DNA of 43,558 nt from GWF2-43-63 sp964559205 (GTDB lineage Bacteria; Bacteroidota; Bacteroidia; Bacteroidales; DTU049), in contig CAZLHV010000003.1 in assembly GCA_964559205.1 (NCBI GenBank), forward strand, positions 1-43,558, read 5' to 3'. Every line of letters begins with the position of its first letter. Within the stretch, counting starts at the first letter, position 1. A model generated the notes under the pieces. That model ran no database searches. It was not told the DNA's origin and saw only the letters and a list, made by a program, of their open reading frames with translations. This document shows positions 8,873 through 16,189 of this stretch, piece by piece. The position numbers were made by a program, and so were the translations under genes.

Positions 8873-9949
8873 ATGCAGAAAAATATTTTTATCACAGTGT
8901 TGTTTTTTTTGTTGTTTCTGTTCTTGGATTCAGCGGTTCAGGCGCAATGCACCAGCGGAAACTGCAGCAACGGGCAAGGCACATACAAGTATGACAACGG
9001 AACCTATACGGGAGGTTTTGTAAACAGTTTGCGCGACGGACAAGGCACCTATACCTATAATGATGGAAACAAATTTGTAGGCACGTACTCGAAAGGAGAG
9101 AAAGTGTATGGCACTTTTTATTACAAAAGTGGCAGCACCTATACCGGTTATTTTAAGAATGACAAGCGCCATGGGTATGGAAAAGCAGTGAGTGCCAGTG
9201 GCGTTGTTAAAGAAGGCGAGTGGGCCAACGGCGAATATGTCGGACCTTCAAATCCCGTGGTGCTATATGCTGTTGTGGTGGGTATTTCCAATTATTATGG
9301 CAGCGACATGGATTTGCAGAATGCGGATGACGATGCCAATGATTATTATTCCTATCTGATCAATCATGGAGCGAATGCTGCTAACATCTTTCTACTTACC
9401 GATGCAACTGCCACAAAGGCTGCCATTGTCAATGCCATGACGGTTTTTTCCAAAGCAGACAACAACGACAAAATCATCTTTTATTTTTCCGGTCATGGCT
9501 ACGACAACGGATTTGTCCCAGCTGACTACAATGCAGGATGGCCGTTGCTCACGCACAGCGAGGTTCGAAACGCCTTCAAATCGAGCAATGCATCGTTTAA
9601 ACTTTGTATTGCTGATGCCTGTTTCAGCGGAAACATACGCACCGATCAGGGCGAAAGCAGCAACCCGTCAGGTGGTGGCAGTTTTGACGATAACGAGCAA
9701 ATTGCGGTTTTCATGTCATCACGATCCTACCAGACTTCTTCCGATGGTAATGTTTTTACCGGAAATGGCTTGTTTACAGAGTATTTGCTGAAAGGGTTGA
9801 ATGGTCAGGCTGATTCCAACAGCGATCAGTTTGTTACCATCACAGAGTTATACACCTATGTGCGCAACAGCGTTGTAGCGGTTAATCCCAATCAGGTGCC
9901 GGTTTTATTCGGAAAATTTGATTTGAATGTTGTGATGTCGAAACTATAG
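8873..9949 (+). CDS. Exported MORN-repeat caspase-like peptidase (C14 family)
   Basis: The protein has 358 residues with a clear signal peptide (MQKNIFITVLFFLLFLFLDS, cut near residue 24). Residues about 33-125 are MORN repeats (GQGTYKYDNGTYTGGF and three or four similar units). Residues about 128-350 form a caspase/metacaspase-like domain: VVVGISNY start, catalytic His208 in FYFSGHG, and catalytic Cys250 in CIADACFSG. Both dyad residues are present, so activity is plausible. Cleavage specificity cannot be read directly. The gene is followed after four bases by an FHA gene and preceded by the PP2C gene, so it belongs to the signalling array. The signal peptide places the protease outside the cytoplasm, on the same side as the sensor domains of the receptor kinase. 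Confidence 0.92.
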   Translation: MQKNIFITVLFFLLFLFLDSAVQAQCTSGNCSNGQGTYKYDNGTYTGGFVNSLRDGQGTYTYNDGNKFVGTYSKGEKVYGTFYYKSGSTYTGYFKNDKRHGYGKAVSASGVVKEGEWANGEYVGPSNPVVLYAVVVGISNYYGSDMDLQNADDDANDYYSYLINHGANAANIFLLTDATATKAAIVNAMTVFSKADNNDKIIFYFSGHGYDNGFVPADYNAGWPLLTHSEVRNAFKSSNASFKLCIADACFSGNIRTDQGESSNPSGGGSFDDNEQIAVFMSSRSYQTSSDGNVFTGNGLFTEYLLKGLNGQADSNSDQFVTITELYTYVRNSVVAVNPNQVPVLFGKFDLNVVMSKL

Positions 9950-9953
9950 TCGT

Positions 9954-10691
9954 ATGGAGAAAAAAATGACGCTGGGTCGTGCTGCCGACAATATGTATGT
10001 GATTGACCAACCTGCTGTGAGCGGACATCATGCGCTAATCACCATGATAGGCCCTGAGCAATTCAGCATCGAAGATCTGGGTTCGACCAACGGCACCTTT
10101 GTTAACGGAAACAAAATTAAATCGGCCAACGTTTCCTTGCACGATAAGGTCAAGCTTGGGAATGTTGAAATTTCACTGGCAAAAGTATTTAGTCTTGAAA
10201 AGGCTATTACAGGCAATGCTTCCAAAAACACCGCTAATCCGGATCCGACAAACATCAATCCCACGATAAAGCAAAAAATTCCGAACGATTTTCGTCATGA
10301 ATTTGCTTCATTGCGTCAGGTTTTTCATCAATATACGCTTAAACGACAGGAAATTGTCAAAAAATATAACATGAAGATGGTTACCACACGCATTGTCATC
10401 AGCGTATTGCTTGGTTTGGCTTCGTATGTGGTAATCAGCAATGTTTCAGATCCTGAATCGCCCATTAAATACATTGTATCGCCATTGGTGATGGGCTTAA
10501 CCATGGGTGTTTCGATGATGGCCGGAAATAATCCAAAAAAGGAAGAGGAACTAAAGGCATTGAAAATTGAACTTTTCAGAAATTACGTCTGTCCCAATCC
10601 AAAATGCAAAATGCAACTTGGTGAAAAAGAATGGGAGCTGTGGGCACTCAATCACACCTGCCCAAAGTGCAATGCCATTTGGTGCGATTAA
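9954..10691 (+). CDS. FHA-domain membrane protein with C-terminal zinc ribbon
   Basis: The protein has 245 residues. The FHA domain occupies the very N-terminus (GR at 8-9, SGHH at 23-26, STNGTF at 44-49). A linker and a helical, charged segment (about 110-140) are followed by two close membrane helices (about 145-163 and 171-190). The cytoplasmic tail has a zinc-ribbon-like arrangement (Cys213, Cys218, Cys236, Cys239, Cys244). Both the FHA and zinc parts should face the cytoplasm. It starts four bases after the caspase-like gene. It could bring a phosphorylated partner to the membrane. The phosphothreonine-binding residues are intact. Confidence 0.9.
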   Translation: MEKKMTLGRAADNMYVIDQPAVSGHHALITMIGPEQFSIEDLGSTNGTFVNGNKIKSANVSLHDKVKLGNVEISLAKVFSLEKAITGNASKNTANPDPTNINPTIKQKIPNDFRHEFASLRQVFHQYTLKRQEIVKKYNMKMVTTRIVISVLLGLASYVVISNVSDPESPIKYIVSPLVMGLTMGVSMMAGNNPKKEEELKALKIELFRNYVCPNPKCKMQLGEKEWELWALNHTCPKCNAIWCD

Positions 10692-10719
10692 CCGAAAACA
10701 AAAAAAAAAACACATAGTC

Positions 10720-11970
10720 ATGAGTGAAGAAAGCAACGTCAATCTGAATGACAACCAGCAAAGGAAACCACTGGAAAAAAGTTTCGATCAGCCCCGCCCG
10801 GGCATGGTAACCCGTAAGAAAGCACAAACATCGGCCATCATTGCCGGCGTGGCGGGTGTGGCAGTCGGTGCCGGAGGCTTTTATGTTTCTCAAACTCTCC
10901 TCAACGACGAAGACGTGGTTGAAGCCGAAGTTGTGAGCGCAAGTGCAGCAGGTGCAAGCGGCAACCAAAGCGCCTCGGTTGGCTCCGACAGCCCCGAAGC
11001 GGATCTCAATCATATTAATTTTGGCACTGAAGAAGACAGTGAACAAGAGCTGGATCTTGGCGCCGATTCGGTCATGATTGGCGATCAGAACGGATATGTA
11101 AATGCCGTTTTAGTAGATACCAACAGCGATGGTGTTTATGATTCTTCGGTAGTAGTTGAACCGATTTACGACAATCAAAACACTCCGCCACCGGCAGCTG
11201 AACCCGTTATCGGCCTTGCCGATGCCAGTGCAGACACCGATGGTGACGGATATGTTGATGCAGTGCTTGTTGACAGCAATCAGGACGGCGTATATGATTC
11301 ATCGGTAGATCTGAAAACTTCGGACGAACTGCCTGAAGACGGTTCGATTGTGTATGCGGAACCCGAACCCGCAAGTGTGCTCGATATTGCCGGAAGTGTA
11401 TCAGACGACATGAGTTTCAGTCAGGCCTTTGCAGCGGCCCGCGAAGAGGTGGGTCCCGGTGGCATTTTCTACTGGCATGGAAAGCCCTATGGAACCTATT
11501 ATGAAAACGAATGGAATGCCATGAGCGAAGAGGATAAAGCCGATTATTGGGATTCGGTTTACAATACCACTACTGGAAGTCAGGATGTTACCCCGCCTGC
11601 TCCAGAACCAAACGAAATACTCGATGTGGCACATACGGTGAGTGATGATATGAGTTTCAGCGATGCTTTCGCAACAGCCCGTGAGGAAGTAGGCCCCGGC
11701 GGAATTTTCTACTGGCACGGAAAGCCTTATGGAACCTATTACGAAAACGAATGGAACGCCATGAGCGAAGAAGACAAAGCCGATTACTGGGATGCCGTAA
11801 GCCACACCACTGCCTCTCAGGATAATGGTGCCTATACCGAGTTTAACGATCCGCAAACCGATGTGATGTCAGATAATCATGGAGCAGATTTTAATGATGC
11901 CGACTCCAACGACAGCGATCCCTTCGGCGACGATTTCGACAACAATGCCAATATGAACGACTGGGCTTAA
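10720..11970 (+). CDS. Membrane-anchored acidic protein with calcium-type Asp motifs and a duplicated 60-residue repeat
   Basis: The ATG at 10720 (MSEESNVNLN) is chosen, giving 416 residues. An in-frame ATG at 10567 would overlap the FHA gene by 125 bases. A positively charged N-terminus precedes one membrane segment (about 27-51; AIIAGVAGVAVGAGGFYV). The outer part is very acidic. Three segments of the form DxNxDGxxD (DTNSDGVYD, DTDGDGYVD, DSNQDGVYD) look like EF-hand or thrombospondin-type-3 calcium loops. Two near-identical 60-residue units follow, each with AREEVGPGGIFYWHGKPYGT and ENEWNAMSEEDKADYW. The C-terminus is Asp/Asn-rich. I recognise the repeat as one seen in other Bacteroidota proteins but know no function for it. 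The gene sits 28 bases after the FHA gene and probably belongs to the signalling array. Confidence 0.82.
   Translation: MSEESNVNLNDNQQRKPLEKSFDQPRPGMVTRKKAQTSAIIAGVAGVAVGAGGFYVSQTLLNDEDVVEAEVVSASAAGASGNQSASVGSDSPEADLNHINFGTEEDSEQELDLGADSVMIGDQNGYVNAVLVDTNSDGVYDSSVVVEPIYDNQNTPPPAAEPVIGLADASADTDGDGYVDAVLVDSNQDGVYDSSVDLKTSDELPEDGSIVYAEPEPASVLDIAGSVSDDMSFSQAFAAAREEVGPGGIFYWHGKPYGTYYENEWNAMSEEDKADYWDSVYNTTTGSQDVTPPAPEPNEILDVAHTVSDDMSFSDAFATAREEVGPGGIFYWHGKPYGTYYENEWNAMSEEDKADYWDAVSHTTASQDNGAYTEFNDPQTDVMSDNHGADFNDADSNDSDPFGDDFDNNANMNDWA
11380..11799 (+). repeat. Tandem duplication: two 180-base coding repeats (11380-11559 and 11620-11799)
   Basis: The two units lie 240 bases apart, are the same length and in frame, and differ by scattered, mostly silent changes. 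They encode the FYWHGKPYGTYYENEWNAM-type repeat of the membrane protein. The high nucleotide identity points to a fairly recent duplication or gene conversion. Confidence 0.9.
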
Positions 11971-11993
11971 CTCACCTTAAAAAACTTCAAACG

Positions 11994-12176
11994 ATGATTA
12001 CTCAAGTTCGTTGCGGAAAGTGCAACAGCGCACTGAAATTCGATGCCACCAAACTAAAGGAAGGCGTGAATTTTCTAAAATGCTCAAAATGCAGCACGCT
12101 GAATAAAATTGTGCGCAGCATTGACAAAGACACCCGGCAACATATGGAACAAAGCTTCCCTAAGAAGGAGAAATGA
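11994..12176 (+). CDS. Small zinc-ribbon protein (MJ0042-like)
   Basis: The protein has 60 residues, with Cys7 and Cys10 then Cys30 and Cys33 (RCGKCNSAL, KCSKCSTL), the same finger type as the N-terminus of the FHA protein at 6836. It ends in a charged tail. It starts 23 bases after the acidic membrane protein and closes the signalling array. It could bind a partner through the ribbon; no catalytic feature is present. Its size and reading direction, and the conserved pattern, support a real gene. Confidence 0.78.
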   Translation: MITQVRCGKCNSALKFDATKLKEGVNFLKCSKCSTLNKIVRSIDKDTRQHMEQSFPKKEK

Positions 12177-12332
12177 GACAGATTCACAAGCTATAATATA
12201 GATTTGCTGCAACAAAAAAACAGTTTGGTTCAGCCGCACATTTCAAATCATTTGAGAGCTCATCCAGAAATAGGAGATGAGAGTTTTCATTATAGATTTC
12301 ATTCATGTTAGCATTTGAATGTCATTTTTTTC

Positions 12333-12340
12333 TACATTTG
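12333..12340 (+). promoter_or_regulatory. -7 promoter box of the acyl-CoA synthetase gene
   Basis: TACATTTG fits TAnnTTTG and ends 21 bases before the start codon at 12362. A TTTG at 12314-12317 is 15 bases upstream, somewhat short for the usual -33 distance. Confidence 0.5.
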
Positions 12341-12361
12341 ACCATCTTTTAACAAAGCATT

Positions 12362-14026
12362 ATGGCAAGCAATGACTTCTCAGATGCCGGCATGGAATCC
12401 TTGCTGGCCGATGCCATGAAAGCAGGGTTTAACCGGCCTGCATTTAGCGACTACGATGGCGGCACATTGACCTTTGGGCAAGTGGCCAATGAAATCTATA
12501 GATTACATCGGGTGTTCCGAATGTGTGGCATCGTCAAAGGCGACAAAATTGCCTTGATTGGCAAGAATACTTCCCACTGGTGTGTGGTTTATTTGGCGTC
12601 GGTGACCTACGGAGCGGTGATTGTCCCTGTTTTACCCGATTTCAGGCCGGCTGATATGGAAGAGATTGTTAATCACAGCGATTCTGTTCTGCTTTTTTGC
12701 GAAGACTCGATTTTCAAAACCCTCGATCTGGTGTCGATGCCCCATATCAGAATGGTTATTCGTATCCGTGATTTCTCGGTTCTTGCTGCGAACGACGCTA
12801 CAGCGGTTGCTGCCTACGACGGTGCCTTTGCCAGACACCTGAGCGACTTTCCCAACGGCATTTCATCTGAAATGATTTCATATGAATCGCACCAGCCTGA
12901 TGATTTAATGGTGATCAGTTATACATCTGGAACAAGTGGTTTTTCTAAAGGGGTGATGCTTCCATATCGAAGCCTCTTGGCGAATGTGGTTTTTGCCCGC
13001 ATCAACATGCCACTTAATGCCGGCGATCGCATTCTGTCGTTTCTTCCACTTGCACATGCCTACGGTTGTGCATTTGAATTTCTATTCCCTTTTACGCTTG
13101 GCTGTCACATCACTTTTCTGGCCCGAATTCCATCGCCATCAATCATCATCGAAGCGTTTGGAAAGGTGAAACCCAATTTAATCCTGTCGGTGCCACTGGT
13201 AATCGAAAAGATCTTCCGGGGCCGAATTCAGCCGGTTATTTCAAAACCTGTTGTGAAAGTGTTGTTGCATATTCCATTCATAAGGAGGGTTTTACTGAAT
13301 AAAATCCGGGCTAAGCTCACTGCAACTCTTGGCGGGCAATTTCGCGAGCTGGTGATTGGCGGCGCGGCATTTAATGCGGATGCCGAAAAGTTTTTCAGAA
13401 AAATGCGTTTCCCGTTTACCGTTGGTTATGGCATGACGGAATGCGGCCCGCTCATTTCCTACCGCGGTTGGAAAACCACGGCTCTGCATGCTTCAGGAAA
13501 GTTGGTCGATGAGCTCTTGCTCAAAATTGATTCGCCTGATCCTGTTCATATTTCGGGCGAAATTATGGTGAAAGGAACCCATGTCATGCTCGGGTATTAT
13601 AAAAAGCCCGAAGCTACCCAAGCCATGATCGACAGCGAAGGCTGGTTGCACACAGGCGACATGGGTACAGTGGATGCCGACGGAAACATTTTTATCAGAG
13701 GACGGCTCAAAAGCATGATTCTGAGCGCTTCGGGTCAGAATATCTATCCCGAAGAAATCGAAGCGGTACTGGCCAACTATCGCCTGTTTCTCGAGGTGTT
13801 GGTGGTCGAACGGAAAAACAGACCCGTTGCGCTGGTGTTCCCTGATTCTGATTTCATGAAAAAGCATGCCATCACAGAGGATCAACTGCCTGCTAAAATC
13901 AAGGAAGCCATCAAGGAAGCCAATCATCATCTGGCAACATATATGCAGGTGGCCGATTTCGAAATCATGAAAGAAGAATTCGAAAAAACACCGAAGAAGA
14001 GCATAAAGAGGTTTAAGTATCATTAA
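12362..14026 (+). CDS. AMP-forming acyl-CoA synthetase/ligase
   Basis: The protein has 554 residues, the usual length for long-chain fatty-acid CoA ligases. The AMP-binding P-loop motif YTSGTSGFSKG is at 187-197. Further motifs are GYGMTECGP (about 358-366), GWLHTGDMG and the hinge GRLKSMILSASGQNIYPEEIE, with a C-terminal lysine in TPKKSIKRFKY that fits the catalytic lysine region. It would activate a carboxylic acid with ATP and transfer it to CoA in the cytoplasm. Chain length is not readable. It has its own promoter and is not obviously coupled to neighbours, though fabG lies about 1.4 kb downstream. Confidence 0.93.
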   Translation: MASNDFSDAGMESLLADAMKAGFNRPAFSDYDGGTLTFGQVANEIYRLHRVFRMCGIVKGDKIALIGKNTSHWCVVYLASVTYGAVIVPVLPDFRPADMEEIVNHSDSVLLFCEDSIFKTLDLVSMPHIRMVIRIRDFSVLAANDATAVAAYDGAFARHLSDFPNGISSEMISYESHQPDDLMVISYTSGTSGFSKGVMLPYRSLLANVVFARINMPLNAGDRILSFLPLAHAYGCAFEFLFPFTLGCHITFLARIPSPSIIIEAFGKVKPNLILSVPLVIEKIFRGRIQPVISKPVVKVLLHIPFIRRVLLNKIRAKLTATLGGQFRELVIGGAAFNADAEKFFRKMRFPFTVGYGMTECGPLISYRGWKTTALHASGKLVDELLLKIDSPDPVHISGEIMVKGTHVMLGYYKKPEATQAMIDSEGWLHTGDMGTVDADGNIFIRGRLKSMILSASGQNIYPEEIEAVLANYRLFLEVLVVERKNRPVALVFPDSDFMKKHAITEDQLPAKIKEAIKEANHHLATYMQVADFEIMKEEFEKTPKKSIKRFKYH

Positions 14027-14183
14027 TCAGCAGTGGACATGATTGAACACCTTCGATGACTGGGCTATTGCTCCAACCGCAATTCTGCGCGATCAATGAC
14101 CAGTCGGGATGCACATTGTACCTAAAGATTTCTGATAAATCACAGTGCAAAAACAGGCTTTAAATTCTCCTTGCGAAAAAATC

Positions 14184-14215
14184 TTTGCATATTGACAAAA
14201 TCCCTCCTATATTTG
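14184..14215 (+). promoter_or_regulatory. Consensus Bacteroidota promoter
   Basis: TTTG at 14184-14187, a 20-base spacer, and TATATTTG at 14208-14215 match the -33/-7 consensus fully. The start codon at 14245 is 29 bases farther. It is the best promoter match in the window. Confidence 0.72.
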
Positions 14216-14244
14216 TTTGACGTTATTCAATTAATATCAACCTG

Positions 14245-15213
14245 ATGCATAAAACATTGATTTTGATTTTTTTGTTTATGGTTTTCAATGGCACTTTGAA
14301 AGCGCAATCGACCTCATTTCGCTCATTTCCAGATTCAGCCATGTGGCGGGTCGACTATGATGTAAATGAACCATTTCAGTTCTATTATTTCTGGGATGCC
14401 TATTTTCATTATTTATTATTAGGAGATACCATAATCAATAATATGCAATACAGGAAATTGTACCGATCATATTTTTATGTAACGAATATCAATGTATGTG
14501 ATCCCTGGCAAACTCCCCTATGTCAACCACCAGTTTATCTTGGGGCGCTGCGGGATGATCCGGCTGCAGATCAAACTTTTTTTGTGTATGATGGAATGAC
14601 TTCCGATTCATTGTTGTTTGATTATACACTTCTGCCAGGCGATACAGTTAGAGGAATACCCGGAGCACAGTATGATTATCTGGGAGTTATCGTTCAATCC
14701 ATTGACTCTGTTCTTATTGACGGCAATTATCACAGAAGATGGAATCTTGATACCTGTAACAGCCCATTCGCGGTGCCCTTCATCCCATACATTATTGAAG
14801 GGATTGGAAGCAGCTCGGGTCTCATCGATATGATTTGCTCATACTCAATGGACTTTACTAATCGCTATCTTGTCTGTGTGAAAAAAAATAACAATACTTT
14901 ATTTGAGACCGGTTATGTTTCAGCATTCGGATGTAATCCAATTACTGAAGGATTTATTGAAAATATCGATACAAGCCCGATTCATTGCACAAATCCGAAT
15001 TCAACGGAAATCATCATCAATTCTGATCAGTACCTGCACAGTGCTTCTATGCAATTATTCAATTCATCAGGTCGTCTAGTAATGCAGATTCAGAATATCT
15101 CAGGTTATTCCTTTGTGGTATTACGAAACAGTCTCCCCGCAGGGATATATTTTCTTAAATTGAGTCAAGGCAACAATTTTCTCAGTGCTGCTAAGGTTGT
15201 TTTTATTGATTAA
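14245..15213 (+). CDS. Secreted protein with T9SS type A sorting domain
   Basis: The protein has 322 residues. A signal peptide (MHKTLILIFLFMVFNGTLKA) is followed by a central region without a motif I recognise; it is rich in aromatic residues and has features of a beta-sandwich. The last 75 residues carry the type IX secretion C-terminal domain pattern (MQLFNSSGRLVMQI, then LPAGIYFLKLSQG and a short final strand AAKVVFID). It should cross the outer membrane through the T9SS and be released or attached to the surface. It is monocistronic, with a consensus promoter. Confidence 0.85.
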   Translation: MHKTLILIFLFMVFNGTLKAQSTSFRSFPDSAMWRVDYDVNEPFQFYYFWDAYFHYLLLGDTIINNMQYRKLYRSYFYVTNINVCDPWQTPLCQPPVYLGALRDDPAADQTFFVYDGMTSDSLLFDYTLLPGDTVRGIPGAQYDYLGVIVQSIDSVLIDGNYHRRWNLDTCNSPFAVPFIPYIIEGIGSSSGLIDMICSYSMDFTNRYLVCVKKNNNTLFETGYVSAFGCNPITEGFIENIDTSPIHCTNPNSTEIIINSDQYLHSASMQLFNSSGRLVMQIQNISGYSFVVLRNSLPAGIYFLKLSQGNNFLSAAKVVFID

Positions 15214-15339
15214 TTGCTACTCAGTTTCAGTTTTCTGTTATGCAAAACAATTATTAAACAGAGCAGCAGCTATGACAGAAAAACAAAATCGTCGCTTTAA
15301 TTCCGCTTTGCAAAAGAGTAAGAATCTACTGCCCATGGC

Positions 15340-15362
15340 ATGCCTTGTATGCTATGCCTTGT
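15340..15362 (+). repeat. 9-base direct repeat upstream of fabG
   Basis: ATGCCTTGT is present at 15340-15348 and 15354-15362, 14 bases apart, ahead of the fabG promoter. Confidence 0.6.
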
Positions 15363-15371
15363 GCGCCAATG

Positions 15372-15387
15372 TATTAGCATATTAGCA
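15372..15387 (+). repeat. Perfect tandem 8-mer in the fabG promoter
   Basis: TATTAGCA occurs twice without a gap. One copy overlaps the presumed -33 element and the next fills part of the spacer. It may be a regulator site or a chance duplication. Confidence 0.55.
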
Positions 15388-15405
15388 CTTTTAATTGTAC
15401 TTTTG
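15374..15405 (+). promoter_or_regulatory. Candidate fabG promoter
   Basis: TACTTTTG at 15398-15405 fits the -7 box. TTAG at 15374-15377 lies 20 bases upstream, one mismatch from TTTG. The box is 31 bases before the chosen start. Confidence 0.55.
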
Positions 15406-15436
15406 CATTCTCAAAGTAAAATCAAAAAACAACGAC

Positions 15437-16183
15437 ATGAAGTTACTTGAAGGTAAAACAGCCATCATTACCGGTGCTGCCCGCGGCATTGGACAATCCA
15501 TTGCAAGGATGTATGCACAACATGGTGCGAATGTCATTATTACTGATCTTGCTGTTAATGAGGAGACTGAACAGTTTTTGGAAGAATTGAGAAGCATGGG
15601 AGTGAAAGCTGCTGCTTTCGCCAGCAATGCCGCCTCGTTCACAGATTGTGAGCAACTGATCAACGATGTTGTGATGCAGTTTCCGGTGATCGATATTCTG
15701 GTCAACAATGCAGGAATTACGCGCGACAACCTGCTATTAAGAATGACGGAGCAAGACTGGGATGCAGTGCTCACAGTCAATTTGAAATCGGTCTTTAATA
15801 TGACAAAGGCGATTCAGAAGGTGATGCTGAAGCAGCGATTTGGATCAATCATCAACATGAGTTCGGTGGTTGGCATCGAGGGAAATCCAGGACAGGCCAA
15901 CTATGCTGCTTCGAAAGCCGGAATGATTGGTTTTACGAAAAGCATTGCGCAGGAATTGGGATCCAGAAGCATTCGTTGCAACGCGATTGCTCCCGGGTTT
16001 ATTGAAACTGAAATGACAGCTAAACTCCCCGAGGATATCCGCAACAATTGGATTAAGGACATTCCATTGAGCCGCGTCGGATTGCCTGATGATGTAGCCA
16101 ATGTTGCCGTTTTTCTCGGAAGCGACCTTTCGTCGTATATCACTGGTCAGGTGATCAGCGTTTGCGGCGGTATGCAGCAATAG
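15437..16183 (+). CDS. fabG: 3-oxoacyl-ACP reductase (FabG-type short-chain dehydrogenase)
   Basis: The ATG at 15437 (MKLLEGKTAIITG) is chosen, giving 248 residues; a start at 15395 would overlap the promoter box. The cofactor-binding GAARGIG is at 13-19, NNAG at 90-93, and the catalytic Ser143, Tyr156 and Lys160 follow the FabG spacing. The C-terminus GQVISVCGGM fits the family. It would reduce 3-oxoacyl-ACP with NADPH in fatty-acid elongation. A VWA membrane protein gene begins six bases downstream, likely in the same operon. Some SDRs of this type have other substrates, but the similarity to FabG is close throughout. Confidence 0.92.
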   Translation: MKLLEGKTAIITGAARGIGQSIARMYAQHGANVIITDLAVNEETEQFLEELRSMGVKAAAFASNAASFTDCEQLINDVVMQFPVIDILVNNAGITRDNLLLRMTEQDWDAVLTVNLKSVFNMTKAIQKVMLKQRFGSIINMSSVVGIEGNPGQANYAASKAGMIGFTKSIAQELGSRSIRCNAIAPGFIETEMTAKLPEDIRNNWIKDIPLSRVGLPDDVANVAVFLGSDLSSYITGQVISVCGGMQQ

Positions 16184-16189
16184 TTTACC

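Noticed and set aside
10700..10710. Run of 11 A between the FHA gene and the acidic membrane protein gene, considered as a phase-variation tract
   Set aside because: It lies after one stop and before the next start, so length changes would not shift any reading frame; an effect on translation is possible but unsupported.
10567..10719. Longer start for the acidic membrane protein gene
   Set aside because: It would overlap the FHA/zinc-ribbon gene by 125 bases in another frame, and the start at 10720 gives a normal N-terminus.
14059..14137. GACTGG...CCAGTC inverted repeat after the acyl-CoA synthetase gene
   Set aside because: The stem is six pairs with a long loop and no T-run, so it is not a credible terminator.
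15185..15385. 66-codon open frame after the T9SS cargo gene
   Set aside because: It starts inside the previous gene, has low-complexity and Cys-rich content, no family resemblance, and ends in the fabG promoter repeats.
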